A stretch of DNA of 64,000 bases from Lepidurus packardi (GCA_023053545.1 JAKZAN010000005.1:5456001-5520000), one strand, 5' to 3'. Shown: positions 36,056 to 49,769, counted from the stretch's first letter. Numbers and translations are program-made. Notes: generated by a model not told the origin, from the sequence alone.

Positions 36056-37279
36056 GAATATAATGATACAAATTTTGTGTGGCTTTGGACAACGTGGATT
36101 TGGCAAGGAATTCGTCAACTGGCGAGGATTAATACGGCCCAATTAACTTTTGTCCTTATTGAGCACATCTTATAGTACAAGCCCGATCAAATTGCCAAGA
36201 ATACAATAGGAAACTTCATTATTCTTCTCTGTTTGTTTTGGGGCTGGCGACACGAGCGGAATATTATGATGGAGGAAGCTTCGATGTGATTGGTTGGAGC
36301 AAGCGTACCAAGATAAAACATCAGTCTTTTAATTAGAGGGCTAACATACGGGATGAGTACTTCTAAATAATTATAAATTTGTTGTTTAAATTGACTTACC
36401 ACACAGATATTACAAATATTTCATTTCTTACAGTATGTTAAAACTCAAAATATATGAACTGCTTAGTATCGCGTAGTGACAATAACGCCGCTGGAGAATA
36501 GTGACGCCACATTTGAATGCTGTGGGCAAGTGATGGCGATTGCTGAGCAAACTCTACTTTCTTTTTCGGACAATTCGCTAAAGTGAAATTTTAATTTTCG
36601 TCATACATCTCCTGTGAAACAGAAGCACTGAACGTTTAAGTACATATTTGAATGCATGACTTGTATTTTCTCGTTCCATTCGATTTTACGTTAGAATAAT
36701 GATAATTATTCTACGATATGTATGGATTGAAAAATAGTTTGAAACTTATGATTATCTCCACTTTATTTCATAATACATTATGGACATTTTTGGATTTCTA
36801 TCAAATGTTGCGTCCCTTTTTCCATCCATTTCCACTTCTATTTGAGGAGTTTGGTGGGTGTTGGCAAGCGGCTGAGTGTTGTGAACAGATGCCAGTTCAG
36901 CGCTTTTCAATAGATGGCGTATCGTTTTCATTCTCGAACTAAAATCGTATAAGTAATGCTGGTTACAAAGTGCTCTGCTATTTATTTCTACGGCAACCTC
37001 GTTACGCACTAGATGCCGAAGGATGGCGCGTGTTTTGGATGGGGGTTCTGAGCGCCCATTGCATCGGCGCATAGAATGGCCGGCACGATGACAATAAAAC
37101 CACTTACTCAATGTGGTTGAATTTTTTCTTATAAACACAAAAAATAATTCCTATAAAGCAACTGTTTCAAGATACACCATGTTTTGCTTTTCCGCTTAGG
37201 TAAAAAATAATAACTGTAATTTTTCTAATTAATTAAGGCGACATTTTAAAAAAATCGTGCCCTCCGTATTGGTATTAGC
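36056..37279. other. Upstream of XXYLT1, no gene seen
   Basis: Contains the XXYLT1 promoter near 36056-36200. A 128-codon minus-strand frame at 36752-37138 has no recognisable domain and is probably accidental. Confidence 0.4.
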
Positions 37280-37683
37280 ATACATTAGAATCTCGCTATA
37301 ACGTACACCGGTTAATCGGCTATTGTGTACAAGGTCCACTGGACCCGGCGAAATGCCCTTGTAAATGTACAGGGAAAAAATCGACTATAACGTATTCCAC
37401 ATTCGCCTATAACGTATTTTCGCTTGTAGTGGACAAAAACTGAGGTCCCTTGTGTCATTTGCATAAGCTTTTTTGTTCGGCTACAGTGAACACCAGCGGT
37501 ACCGTGCGGTAACGCATGAAAAAAACTAGCCCAAGAGGAGCACGGGCTCCTCAACAAAAGTTTTCGTGGTGGTTTCGCGCTCAAACCCCTCCAACTGGCC
37601 ATTTGCTATTAGGTACAATCGGCTATAACGTACACACTTTTCGTCCCCTTGCCTGTACGTTATAGCGAGATTTTACTTTGCTG
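37280..37683. mobile_element. MITE with repeated CTATAACGTA
   Basis: About 404 bp. Near-terminal inverted repeats AATCTCGCTATAACGTACA (37289-37307) and its exact reverse complement (37654-37672). The direct repeat TGGTATTAGC at 37270-37279 and 37684-37693 is a candidate 8-10 bp target duplication. The core CTATAACGTA recurs five times in the element. The end sequence resembles pogo/Tigger MITEs, whose duplication is TA, whereas 8-10 bp suggests hAT or Mutator; the class is open. Confidence 0.7.
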
Positions 37684-37693
37684 TGGTATTAGC

Positions 37694-40139
37694 TTCATTA
37701 TTGTCAAGCATTCTTTTAAATCTTATACATTTTACGTAAGAGTTTCCGTGCAGGTTCTTGGGTATACATAGCTTCGTTTTGTATTTTTATATATGGCGCC
37801 AGTTATATGGATACACCGCCGCATTCCTTTACAACCAGTGGATTCGTCAAGCTCTGGTACACGAACAAACACAGTGTTTTTCTCCCACTACTTTACATGC
37901 AGATGTCCAGCGAAAGTCAGGGGTTCAAAGTCTCTCGATTAATAGTAACTAACGCCTTGTCACTCATGTAAGGCTTTCGGTTATGTCCCCTAGAAGTCCT
38001 CGTGCATTTTAACCCAGCTTGGGATGGTAATGAGCTCCTAAATTAGTCTGGAGGAAGCCAGTTGGCGTTACGTCGTTGTAGTTTTATACGTTTCAAAACC
38101 CCATTCTAGAGAAGACCCCCCAGTGCAACGTAACATTAACACATTAGCATAGATATGAAGTCCCTAACGCATTGACCCCTTTGTCCAAGCTTTTGTCCTG
38201 CTAATGAGGCAAGATCACCGGATCCATCGCCCTTCATCCTGTTCTTATTCTTGTCGCTGCCACCTCGTGGATCCCTTGGAATACCGGAATACCATACGGC
38301 TTTTAGATTGGGTCGTAAGTTAGGTTAACTTTGCTTTAGGGGCCAGGGTGTTTGTCGTTTTTGTGCAGCAAAATTTCTCTGAGTCATCGCTTTGCCCATT
38401 AGCTTCCCATTGTATTGTGGCGAGGGTGCCAAATCTAGAATTCGCGTAGAACATCTCCCCCCGGTCTCCCCAACTAAAAGCGTAGAAGACGAGGGTGGCT
38501 GAAGCAGTTACCGAAAGTATTGCTGGGGGAGCTCTCTAACTGGATCTGGTCTACTGCTGGTCAGTTTGAACAGTTTTAGTTATCTTTTGTCTACTTAAGT
38601 AGACAAAAAATAACTAAAATATGCGAGTGATAGCTATATATGCGAGTTTCGCATATATAGTGAATAGGTCTGTTCGAAAAAACTGCGGGTCAAAACCTCA
38701 GTTCTGCGACAAAAAAGCACAAACTCCCGTTCACTAGGAAGATAATCTTGATTCAGTAAGAGAGATAATAGCTTGTAGTTTGATACTAGTCGGTTAAATT
38801 TCTCGGTGCCTGACTTTGGGCCATATCTCGCATTGAATTGGAGTACAATAGCTCTACCGATGAGGCGTAACGATGTCTTTTTGTTGCTCAGTTGTATACT
38901 ATACATTACATGGAATTGAATTAAGTGCGAATTATTCCACACGGTTACATCCCACATGTTCAGGCTGTTGTTAGGTAGGAAGAACAAGACATGTCGGTTT
39001 TTCCGTTTGATTTACGACCCCAAACCAATATTATGCGTTAGAGGGTTGCTTGGTTATCTTTTGGTATATATAAGTAGCTATAGAGAGATCCCGTAATTCC
39101 TGACAAGCATTCACTATTCCGGGTTTGCGGTCATTCTGCAATTAAGATACTGTCATTCCTAAGTCCCCTTGGAGTATTACTTTCGGTTTGGATATCGAGT
39201 CGGTGAGTCGGAATGGGGCTTTACAGTTCTGCTTTTATGGCAAAGAACGTTTAAGTCTATACAAGAACAAAAGACACGTGTTAGTCTCCTTTTTCCCTTT
39301 TTGTGTGTATATAGCGTCTGTCTTGCTGAGGGAATTGCCCCGATTTGTGTGAGTGATAGGTCGTACGTATGGTTGGCCTAGCGAGGGGGCAAACTGCCAT
39401 CTCTAAACAGTCTCCTTACCCCCCATCTGCCCTACAGGATGATCTGAGCGCAGATCAAGCATCACGTTCACGAGTGTGCTAACAGCTGGAAGCATTTTCG
39501 GAGGAAATATGATGAGGGCTAAAACCGTGGTCCTACAGGGCAGTTTCTTTTTATTCTTCTATTTATACCCCCTCCTTTTTTTCTCCCCTATTTGGGAGGG
39601 TCGTGTAGTTATATAGATTCCCATAAAGCGCATTAAAGCCTATGAAACAGTTGCTTTCCTTGTGTTTTTTACTTTTTCCTGCAGGTTTTTGCTATAGCGA
39701 CATATGGGATGCTGTTGTCTCTTGGAAGTTGGGGTAGTGATAGCTGAGGCGAGGACGGCTTTGATAAAGTAGCTTCTTGACGGAGATAATGAGATTCTCG
39801 TTAAGACCCTTGCAGAATATATACATGTGAGAGAAAGCTCTTGCTTTGGCTGCCTTGGAACTCGTAAGTGTGGGAAGACAAGCCAAAGAACAAGGAGGAG
39901 CGACTTCCTTCTGTAATGTAGAGAAGTGCGTGAGGACGAAATGGGGTGAATTTTTATCTCCGCCCTTTCTTCGATGTCTCCCCCCCCCCAAAAAAAAAAA
40001 AAAAAAAATAATAATATTCGAGAAAAAGAACTTTACCAATGCCGGGATGAAATTCCGATGCCCAAAACAGTTACGTATGCTGTGCATTATTTGCTAAGTT
40101 GCTGGGACAGTTGAGAAGCGCGCTAGATGAGTTATTCTG
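37694..40139. other. Non-coding stretch
   Basis: Apart from the double hairpin at 38574-38660 and a C10-A19 homopolymer junction at 39980-40008, I see no supported gene. The short open frames lack domains and splice partners. Confidence 0.35.
38574..38660. repeat. Two adjacent perfect or near-perfect hairpins
   Basis: The first palindrome (38574-38619) has 23-bp arms, TTTTAGTTATCTTTTGTCTA and so on, meeting at CTACTTAAGTAG with one mismatch and no loop. The second (38634-38660) pairs CTATATATGCGA with TCGCATATATAG across a 3-nt loop. Nothing around them codes for protein. Confidence 0.75.
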
Positions 40140-40400
40140 GTTACAACAGGTTCTCCAGTTTCGGAACTCGGAGATAAGTTGACACTATTTTGTAGTATTG
40201 TTGCAAAACGTTCTCCGAAAAATAATGACGAATGGTGTCACTCAATTTGAAAATTGCTGTTGGATTGGAAATGCATTAGGTTAATGATTCTCATCAACTT
40301 TCGTTGATGAGAATCGTAAAACTTGCATTTTCTTTCACTCCACCAGCTGAAAAAAAATAAAAATTTATTGTTAGACAATGACACAATAGTGTCATCTTTA
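40140..40400. repeat. Interspersed repeat with a strong hairpin
   Basis: Begins with ACAGGTTCTCCAGTTTCGGA and ends near ATTGTTAGACAATGACAC; in the middle, 40286-40315, GATTCTCATCAAC and GTTGATGAGAATC form a perfect 13-bp stem with loop TTTC. A second copy in the opposite orientation lies at about 59130-59440, inside another element, so this is a mobile family. Confidence 0.65.
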
Positions 40401-41291
40401 ACTCCAGGCTACATTACATACATTGATAACTAAATCCGGAGAACGTGTTGGCTGGTTAACCAGTGGGAAGATCGTTACGGTCACAACACGAGGGTTGTTT
40501 CCCTCTTGGTTTGCTGGCTTTAGCAAATCTAAAAGCGTACTTTTGCATGCAAACAAATAATTAAATGAAAATGGTTTCCACTGGCTATGCGCCATGCCAG
40601 ACTCGTTAAATATATAAACTATGTGCTTGAGCGAGCAGGATTCTACTTTGCTACACATCTTCCCCCGCCAAATAACCACAGAGTCAAATGAAGTTCCACT
40701 GTTACTGCTTATTGCAGTCTTGCTAGCTAGCTTGCCTTTTCAGGGTTTTCCCCAGTAATTAGCTTCACGTATTCTCTTTTTAGCATGTAAACGAAAAATG
40801 GTATACTAATAAATAGTTGCTTAGTGAAAACTGTTTAGCGGGTACATTTCTTCTGCACTACTCATAAAGTCTGCATTTCCCTAGTGTTATTAGTGTGTAT
40901 GGGGTCCAACATTGAAATAAGTGTGAAAGCATATATATAGGAAGAGCGGGTAACCAGCTGCTTGGCTATGATCTCTCTTTAAAAAGAGCTTTTCCCATAG
41001 ATTAAAGAGTGTGTGCCCTGAAAAGAGCGTTCTCGGTTGCAGCTTTTCAAGGTACTTGTCATTTAATGGGATTGTTGCTACTAGCACGGCAGGACTTTCC
41101 ACTTGGTTGAGCTTGTGTCTGGCGACAATGCGTCGAGTCCATAGAACACGACACTTTTTTCCTGAAGGATGTTCAATGGTCAATAGTCCATTGTGATTTG
41201 GGCGACCCAAGTTGGCGCTCTCTCGGTTATAATGCCAAAAATTCCTGAAAGACTTTCCAGGTGCTTCTTCCTCTCTCTCATTCTCGAAAAA

Positions 41292-41615
41292 ATATCCGTC
41301 TCCCTTTTTAAAGAATGATTTTACAATTTAAATACAATTATATTTCCTGGTTAAGATAATTGGTTTCGAATTGAAATCAGACTTGTGATCAAATCCGTGA
41401 AAGGCCAATAAGCAAAAAATCTCCCGGTTACGATCAATAGACCTAATCTCTCTCCACGGAAACATATCCGTCTCCTTTTTTTTAATAATTATTTTACTAT
41501 TCAATACAATTTTATTTGGTGTTAAAGATAATCGGTTTTGAATCGAAAAAGAGACTTGTATACCAAATCTGTGAAAGGCCAATAAGCAAAAATCTCCCGG
41601 TTACGATCAATGGAC
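41292..41615. repeat. Two-copy tandem duplication
   Basis: About 151 bp repeated once with a 21-bp spacer. Both copies start ATATCCGTCTCC and end CTCCCGGTTACGATCAATRGAC, with a shared interior including GTGAAAGGCCAATAAGC. The copies are diverged, so the duplication is not recent. Confidence 0.75.
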
Positions 41616-44600
41616 GATTCCCAGTTTCCCAGTTGCGACAGCATGGAAGACCAGAAGAAGAGATCTCACAAGCGAGTTAGACGAAGAAAGGTTCCACTAC
41701 AAAGAGGCAGGCCTAAGGGGAGGGGAGAGAAAGTGTAAAGGCTGTCAAGGTGGTCCTGGGGATCAAAGAGCAAGCTAGGAGACTTTTTTTTAATGTAATT
41801 TGAAGAGTGTGCCGAAGTCTGAACGATTTTCTCGACGTTTCCTTTAAAAATAAAAGAACCCAAAAATTTCATGGCGCTTTAACAATTCAATCGATGTTTT
41901 GGAATGGAAGGGAGAAGTGAGGTAAGGGGGATGAGGTATTATGCTTGTGCTTCGGGAGGAGAGCTTTTGTGCAAGCATGATCAAGATATAGTTTAGGAAC
42001 CTTTAACACAGTGTAAGAGCGAGAAAATGTACGGACACGAACGGAAGGAAGGAATGCATGAGTGCTTCAAAAGTCCAGCAACAGCGCCCTCCCCGCCAGA
42101 AAAAGTGTCCCATCAATGTGAAATACGAGGGATTGCGTTATGTTGGCCACGTGACTCTTTAGGAAAACCTGATATGCAGTGTATGTTTTCTTAGCATGTG
42201 CCAAAGCTGGCGGAAATGAGAAGGGGGAGGGGCTGGTGACTTCCGTCAACCGATGACACGAGATCAATTAGTGGCAGAGAAGAGTGCATGGAGTAGAAGA
42301 TTCCGCACACTGGTTGGATTTGTTGAGGTTTTTCAAAGGGACGGGGTGCGTTAAGGAAGTTCTATCTAAAATTAGTCAATTTCTTAGAAGTCCTTGATTA
42401 CTCGTTTGAGGACTCAGCGAAAACTGTGGAAAGGGCTCTTGAGTTGGGAATAGACATGAAAATGAAACCGGGCAGGGATAGGCGTTGTTAACATTTTTTA
42501 GAAGCCATGCAGATGCATTACACACAAAGGGAAGAATCGTTCCTTCAATTAGTAAATGAGAAAATGAGACCCAAAAGTCCTTTGCTTGTATGTGTTGTGT
42601 GTGCTCTCTTTGGCTGAGTCTTGGGTCCGTCCCCCTTTGCGCCCTTTTTTGCCACTCTTTTGACTGTGCTTTTATTGAGACAACAACAACAAAAAACGAG
42701 AGTGAAGAAATGTTCACGTCTTACCGTTTTAGCTTATTATACATCGTCATAATACACCATCATTATACGTCATCATCTTTGAAGAGGAGAGACACAAGAC
42801 GAAAAATGAAGAGATTACTAATATTCCTCATCTTTAATTCTATACGTCAGTATAGTTGCTCGTGTTCCGCTTGTTTTTCTTTTTCCTTGATTTAAGCGAG
42901 AAATAAATACAAGAGATTCTGTGAGTATTGGAGTGCTTTACTCGTTATTTAAGTGCATGACCTTTTACTTTTTTTGCAGTTGTGTATTTACATAAAAATT
43001 TAATTAAAAAAGTCTAATTTTGCAGTCTAGAAAGGAAGTATCTAACGATGAACATTAATGGATCTGTTCATTAATGGATCGTTTAATTTGTTGCTTGGAA
43101 GCTCCAACGTTTTTTCAAAACACTCGAAATTAATTAGGACCTAAATAAAAGTCGAATACTAGCGGATGCATTAACCTTCATGTGCCTCGAGTCCCTGTTG
43201 ACCTTTCGCTTTCAACCTTTATTGGTATGTAGTACAAATTGTAATTAATTTGGAAACATGAATGGCGAAGTGGTGTCCGGCGTCGGGGTTAAATAACTCG
43301 TTTGCTCGCTTCCGTTCGTCAGTGGCACAGTCTATATGCGACAACCGGCACTGTTGGCTTGTAAAGCCTTTCTCAATCGATTCCAGACCCACGGAAGCTA
43401 GATGTGCAACATCAATTCACACATTTGGAAGTGTGAAGGGACATATGTGAATCTAGTGTTTGGGGACACCTTCTTTATTTCTTTAGGTGCGACTCTATAA
43501 TTGAATGGACTCCTTTCAGCGATGCATGTCACATAGCTTTTTTCATCTTTGATTCCCAACCCTTTTGTTATAGATGCAGGACAGCTGTTGGCATGTGTGC
43601 AGCGTTGAGAAAGTTTACAACCCAGCCTAGAAGTTCTCTTTTCTGTGGAAGGGTTATAACCCCCAGTCAAAGCGCCTTCTCATTATTTTATTCCCATCAC
43701 AATGCCCAGTGGTGCCCTTTTGGGCTACACCGTGCACGTATACTTGTCGCTGGCTGTAAGGTTGACGCGGCGCAGGTGACAATTGACAATCATGGCCATT
43801 ATAAGGTCCCCCTTCCTATATATTCCAAGCCAAAAAATACTCATCATTTCAGCATAAGGGTCCGACTTAGCAAAGCTAGCTTCTATACGACCTCAAGAAT
43901 GTGGGAAAATGTATTAATGGTTCTTGGGATGGGGGCGTATGACTTTGGGGAGGGTTGAAAAAGAAATAAAGAGAGGTTTTGCAATAAATAATAATAACCT
44001 ACGCTCGTTTTCTTTGGATGGGAAGATACATTGGCTGGCTAATAAGAGCCAAAGTCGTTGCGGATTAGGTGTTTACCGCTGATCTTTGGTTCCGGTTAGC
44101 CGTGTAATCTGATACCTATGCGTGAAGCCATGGTGTGATGGAGTGAGATGTAACCGTCTCTTGGTCTTTGGGGACAGGAGATGATGCAGGAGGGTAAAAA
44201 AATGAAAAATAAAGAATAAAAGAGAGGGAGAAGGGAAGCGCTAATATATGCGGAGATTGGCCGTAAGGTTAAGCAGGGGATACAGTGTTCGAACCAGACC
44301 GTCGAAGTCGAGAAAAGAGAAGAGCACTGCGATTATAGTCGAGGCAAAAAGGAGGCTGGGGCCGACGTCCTCAGCACTTGGGAATTTTTGATAGATAGAC
44401 AACGAGGTTTTGAGAGTATGTATTATATGTAATGCAAGGGAATCTCAAGTATTTCAGACGATAAGATGGATCTATGCAAATCAGCCAATGCATGTTAGTA
44501 CCTAGAAAATATAGAGAGCGAGCGAGATGCAGGAAAGAGACCGTTAAAATGCCCATAAGGTGATAAAGCGGGTTCTTTTGAAGCCCTGTCACAGGTACTT

Positions 44601-47600
44601 AAGAGCTCAGCATTTATACCCATGCCTGGGCGACTATGGATTATATTATGGACAAGAACCCGATTAACTTAACATGGCAGATATCCATGTCGAGAGGGTT
44701 AAAAGATGTTGTACCCCTTTACCCCGGGTAAGCAAAACACGCTACGTTGGGATTCGCATTGGTTCCCTGGCTAGGAACTTAGCATTATTCCTGGCCGGGA
44801 ACTTGGCAATGTTGCAATGGCATACAACGACGCAAAAATTCCCTAAGGAAAAAAAGACTGCAGTCGAACGAAGCGGATGCTTCTGACGGGGGGGGGGGGG
44901 GGGGGAGACGTGTCATTATTCCGGCTTGGACTTTTCTCTTTTGCCGTCCCGCAACAGTGAAAATAAAAGGAATCGAGTGACTCAAAGAGACCCGATTCCC
45001 TTTTTTTCCGTTGTTGAAAGACTTCATTGGTGCAAAAGGCAAGTCGCAGGATTCGACTCGGCTTCGACTCGCGCTAGGAAAGCCAGTAAACCACTTGATT
45101 TCTTCTTTTACCATTTTCTTTATTATTATTCCTGTTTTAAGTTTTCTTTTTACATGGAAAGGGGAAGTTGCAGATGCCGGCAAATTTCTTTGCCCGTTTC
45201 TCAAGAGTTCGAAAAAGTGATTTGCTTGTCTCGGCGTGATGTATGAAACGGTTCGCGGTTCAGTAAACTGGGATAGGAAATGGAACTTTGGGGCGGGTGA
45301 CTATCTAGCACGTGGGTCCCTTTTTCTCGTATTTTCTGCTCAATTTAAGTCCATCAGTCAGAATGCCTAAATTTCAGGCAGATTTTTTTGGTCACGTTCC
45401 TTTTGAACGAACTGTGCTTCGAGGAGTAAGTCTCTCTGAGAAAAAGCACTTTTTGATTTCACGAATGAACCAACTCTTTGTACCAATTTATGTGTTCGGT
45501 TCGTAAAAGACTTGCCGTCCCATCTTGCTTTTTTCTGTTTTAAAGAAAAAAGCCCTCGAAAGGAACCACTGAACTTGCAAGTGACAGCCACAGCAGTATC
45601 CCGAAAGATTCAGCCTTACTGCCTGCTAGCCAGGATGCGTTGTGGATCTCTGAGAACACGGGCACAGAAAATATAGACACAGTTGTCGTTTATCAACGTG
45701 TTTTGTAGAACCGACAGCTCAATTTGTGTTTTTTCTTTCATTTTTATTTACACACAACAGCATGGTTGCGATGTCACTTTTAACTTGATCCAATTTCCCC
45801 AGAATGCACCGGCATTTTCCCCAGTCTCGGGGTTTTGTCCCTTAGCCTGTTTTGTTATGCACGTTTTTGCCCCTTGACTAAGATGTTGTTGGCTTTCTGG
45901 AACTCGGTATTTTTTCGGAGGGAAGCTCATCCTGACTAAGAAAACCGGGTAAAAGCTTGCTCGACTCGAGCTTCTGACTGGAACAAATAAGTTAAGTTAA
46001 CAAGGAAGAAACCAAGCGAAAAAGCTTGAACCCAACAATATCCCCCAACTGCAAAGCTCCGGGACTCGCAAAATATGCAAAAAAAAATAAACGGACCAAC
46101 TATGAGAGACGCTGGCCCAGCGGATGCCATTGCGCCAAAGAAGGAAAGCGCAGTTTGCGGAGTTTCCTTTCTTCGGCCTTTAGCCGCCCTCGCAGTCGCG
46201 TTTCGCCTTCAGTCAGTGGTGAGCACTTGCGGTGTGCGAGTCTACCATATAGTCCTCGTGGTCGCTAGTTCTTTTTTTCTCTGGCAAATGTGCTCGTCAT
46301 TCCTCCCAAGATTCGCAAAAATAAGCTAATTATAACCCAGCAAAGTTCACTCTCGAGCTTCTGCTAGATCAACGTTGGGCAAAGTTTGTGCGCTTTTATA
46401 TATACTTGTGAGCTTAGAAACCGGAAACTTTCAAGACAAATCTACTGTTCCGCTTGTTTTGAGTGTCGTGTAGCAAAGTTTATAAATTATAGGAAGCGTA
46501 AAAACCTAGTGAAATAGTTCTATCGGTCGCGTCAAATGTGCATGACACTGCTTTGGCTAGCAGGTTAAGTTAAGATTGCTTCATTTTGAAGCTTTTTTCA
46601 GGAAAGAAACAAAAACAAAATCGGATTACGGTGAAACGTGAGACTCGAGGTAAATCGTCGAGATTTATCCAATTCAGTGAAGATTTAACCTTTCGGATTA
46701 TTTCTAGCCATTCTATCCCCTTGAAAACCTTTGCAATCCATCCTAAGGAGCCAAGCTAACGAGTAGAAATCTAGGTAAGCTCAAATTATTACTCCTTTTG
46801 GATTAAGGCGCCTTTCCTTAAAAATCACTCATTTGTAATGTATTATAATATACATAGGATTGATTTTTAAATTATTCCTATGTATAGGAGTAATTATGTA
46901 CAGGACTACAATATATTGGACTAATTTTAAATTAGTACTATGTATAGTATAGTACATGTATTTACTTCTTTACATCTTATTGTGGTTAAGGGATTTTAGG
47001 AGCCATTCGTTTTTATGAATGTCTCTAACCCTTTCTTTCACTTTCCTTTGTTTTTCGTGTTAGGAAGCTTTGGGGTTGACTCTCTTGAGCACCAAGGAAC
47101 CCTGACACAAGTTATGGATCAAGGGGAAACCGCACAAACTCGGTTGTATATAAGCCAGGACTCGTGAAGACAACGCGACTTTGCAAATACGACCAAAGAC
47201 AAGACAGTTGGAAATAAAAAAGGGGAACGAAAGAAAAGGAAATGTTTTATAAGGCCACCAAGTCACCCCCAAATTTGAATGATTTTCTTCTTTCTATGAA
47301 TAAAGACGACAGAGTTTGCTTTCGTCTTTTATCGGATAGAAGTTCTTGGTTTACATCCGGACATCTCTACAAACGCATACGTTCACAGAATAGGAAATTG
47401 GGCACATAGGAAATTTTGAAAAATAGGAATAATACAGTAATAATATTATATAATAAATTGGGACAATATTGAATTTATAGGAAGAAGGAAGGAAAAATAA
47501 AATCAACGGAAATGTTCATTTTCTGGGGCTGCGACAACGCACGGAACTGATACTTAATTTGTCACGTGTATAAGGGGGCTATGGAAGTCCCAGGCGCGTT

Positions 47601-48458
47601 TGACGTACGCAAGCAATTTTTGCGTGTAACGCAGGAGTTTGTGTACCGTTTTAGAGTCGTTTGGGGGTTCGCTTTACCTGGAAAGTTTGGAATGTCCAGT
47701 TTGATCGCATGCCCCCGAACTTTGGGAAAACCTTTTAAGCTTTCATTCTCTTTTTTGTTTTTGCTTTTTCCGTTTTCTTCCTAGACAAGGGATATAGAGT
47801 TGACATCGTTAAAGTTGGACGTGGGGAGTGCCGAACATATGGCGTGTCACCGTAAATGTGTAACAAGAGCTGCAATTTGCTTCAAGTTTTTCTGTATTTT
47901 TCGTTTCTTAAGAAAAAGCGTTAAAAAGCTTGAGACCGTTTTCGCTTTTATCTGTTTCATCAAAAGAAAAAGAACGAAATTCCTTTTCGCCATAGGGTGA
48001 GTTCGAAAGTCGGGTCACATTTCATTCTAATCTCATTAGATAAAGTATTGGGGGAGTACTTATGTGGGGATGTTGCGTTTGCGTTCCGTTCTTCTACGGC
48101 TGTTGATCCTTTGTGAAATTGATGGGGAAAGCCGCTCGGAACTTGCGTTGTAGAAAAGGCCCCGGAGCTTTAAGTCTCATGGATATTTGAGAATGATGGG
48201 AAGAATAAACTAGTTTTTCCTTACTTTTGGACATACCAATTCCGCATCAAGTTTTGGTTAGCAAAAATGTCTGAAGTATCTATCACCTTTGCTTGGTTTC
48301 TTGGCTTTTCTCTAACTTGGAGGTGTTGGCTTTGAGTTAACTGTGCATGGCTCCGAGCAAACAGTTCAGGGTTTGTTTGATATTCTCCCAAAGTGTCTCG
48401 CCACATTCATTGCTCGGAATTGTTCTTGGATGTTTTTATTGAATTTTATTTTGCAGTA
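41616..48458. other. Non-coding stretch of about 6.8 kb
   Basis: No exon with supporting similarity was found. Notable sequence: an 18-G run at 44888-44905, and a promoter-like patch at about 46180-46260 with TCAGTCAGT (arthropod initiator-like) in GC-rich surroundings. Whether that starts a transcript leading to the exon at 50788 is speculative. Confidence 0.3.
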
Positions 48459-49447
48459 CAGTAGGCATCGCTTATTATGATCACATTTGTCAAGTGAATA
48501 TTGATTCTTTTAAGCGGTGATTCTAATAACCGAAAATCGGAAATATGTAGTAGAATACTACATAACCAAGTGAAACCAATTTGTTATGTAGAAGCACTGA
48601 AACTTGATTACAAACTGAGATTATATTGAAACCAAAGACAGAAAGTATCGTCTATTTTTTGACACTTCCCCACACGCTTCCTTTTTCCAGGTGAACTACA
48701 CTTTTACTGTCTATTTCGTAACGATTTTTCAACAATTTTAAAAGAGATATTGAGGAATTCCTAACTTAATGGCCGCTTCCCTTTGTGGGAAATCTTTTAA
48801 ATTTAATTTTCATAAGTTTCAATGATCGACAACTTCTCTTTTACATTTAATTAACTCTTCTTGCTCGCAGCCGTTTTTATATAACCACACGTCTAAAAAG
48901 CAACTAACACTGCTACTCCTACGCTAAGGTAGGGTTATGAACACGATATCCCTTCTAATTTGCCCAGTCCATTAAAGGAACTGGTCATTCAGTTTGAAAA
49001 TCTGCTCTTTTAATTAACCGGGGGGTTTAGAATGGATTTCCCGCTAAGCGTAGTAGCAGTCTGGAAATGACAGGTTGGTCAAAACGACGTAAAAGCCATG
49101 TCATTGGTCAATAAGCTAAGTCCATGTAGCAATCATTACTGTAGTTCCGTTTACTGTACATGTGAAGATTCTTTTGAAACTGATTCTAATATCAGAAAGT
49201 GTGATTCTCATAAACGATTAACTAGGAATTTTATCATTTTGAATCGGTCTTTTAAAATTTGATTCTATAAAGCGGCTGATTCTAATAACCAGTGATCACA
49301 GTAAGCCGCATCTATAGACTGTATATTTGGGCTTCTGAGAAGAGCATTAACTTTTTAGTAAAATGTATAAAGGGAACTAAAGTAAAATTTGTTTCTATAA
49401 AGTGGCTGATTTTAATAACCAGTGATCACAATAAGTGGCATTTACTG
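48459..49447 (-). mobile_element. Tigger/pogo-like non-autonomous transposon, copy B
   Basis: Left end CAGTAGGCATCGCTTATTAT; right end, reversed, CAGTAAATGCCACTTATTGT; TA on both sides. A second, internal right end lies at about 49260-49321, so the last 60 bp are duplicated. The transposase remnant at about 48840-48880 is the same as in copy A but has a changed start codon and a stop. Confidence 0.75.
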
Positions 49448-49740
49448 TATTTGTTTTGGGGGAACATGAAAGGAATGTGAGGGTTTGTAGCTTTCTCTCC
49501 AGCTTTAGGAGGCGATTAATCTGAGCCTTAAGTTGTGGTCTTGTGATTTACTTACGTGTATTGTGACGTTCATTAGAGAACACAAGAAATGATGAGAGGC
49601 TGTTACGTGTGTGTATGTGTGAGCGCTGGCGGTTTGCAGGAATTCTTATCCCTCTCGCTCCCACATAAGCCGAGGCTTTGACAGCGGCGCCATGAACATC
49701 ATCAAGACTCGTCCAGCACAGCCTGGAGAAGAGGAGCATA

Positions 49741-49769
49741 CACACACAGATACAGACACACACACACAT
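49741..49769. repeat. Interrupted (CA)n microsatellite
   Basis: CACACACA, then GATACAGA, then CACACACACACA and ATGCAC. Confidence 0.8.

Noticed and set aside
40890-41210. 106-codon minus-strand frame starting GRPNHNGLLTIEHPSGKK
   Set aside because: The first half looks protein-like, but the rest does not, and there is no promoter, partner exon or known domain.
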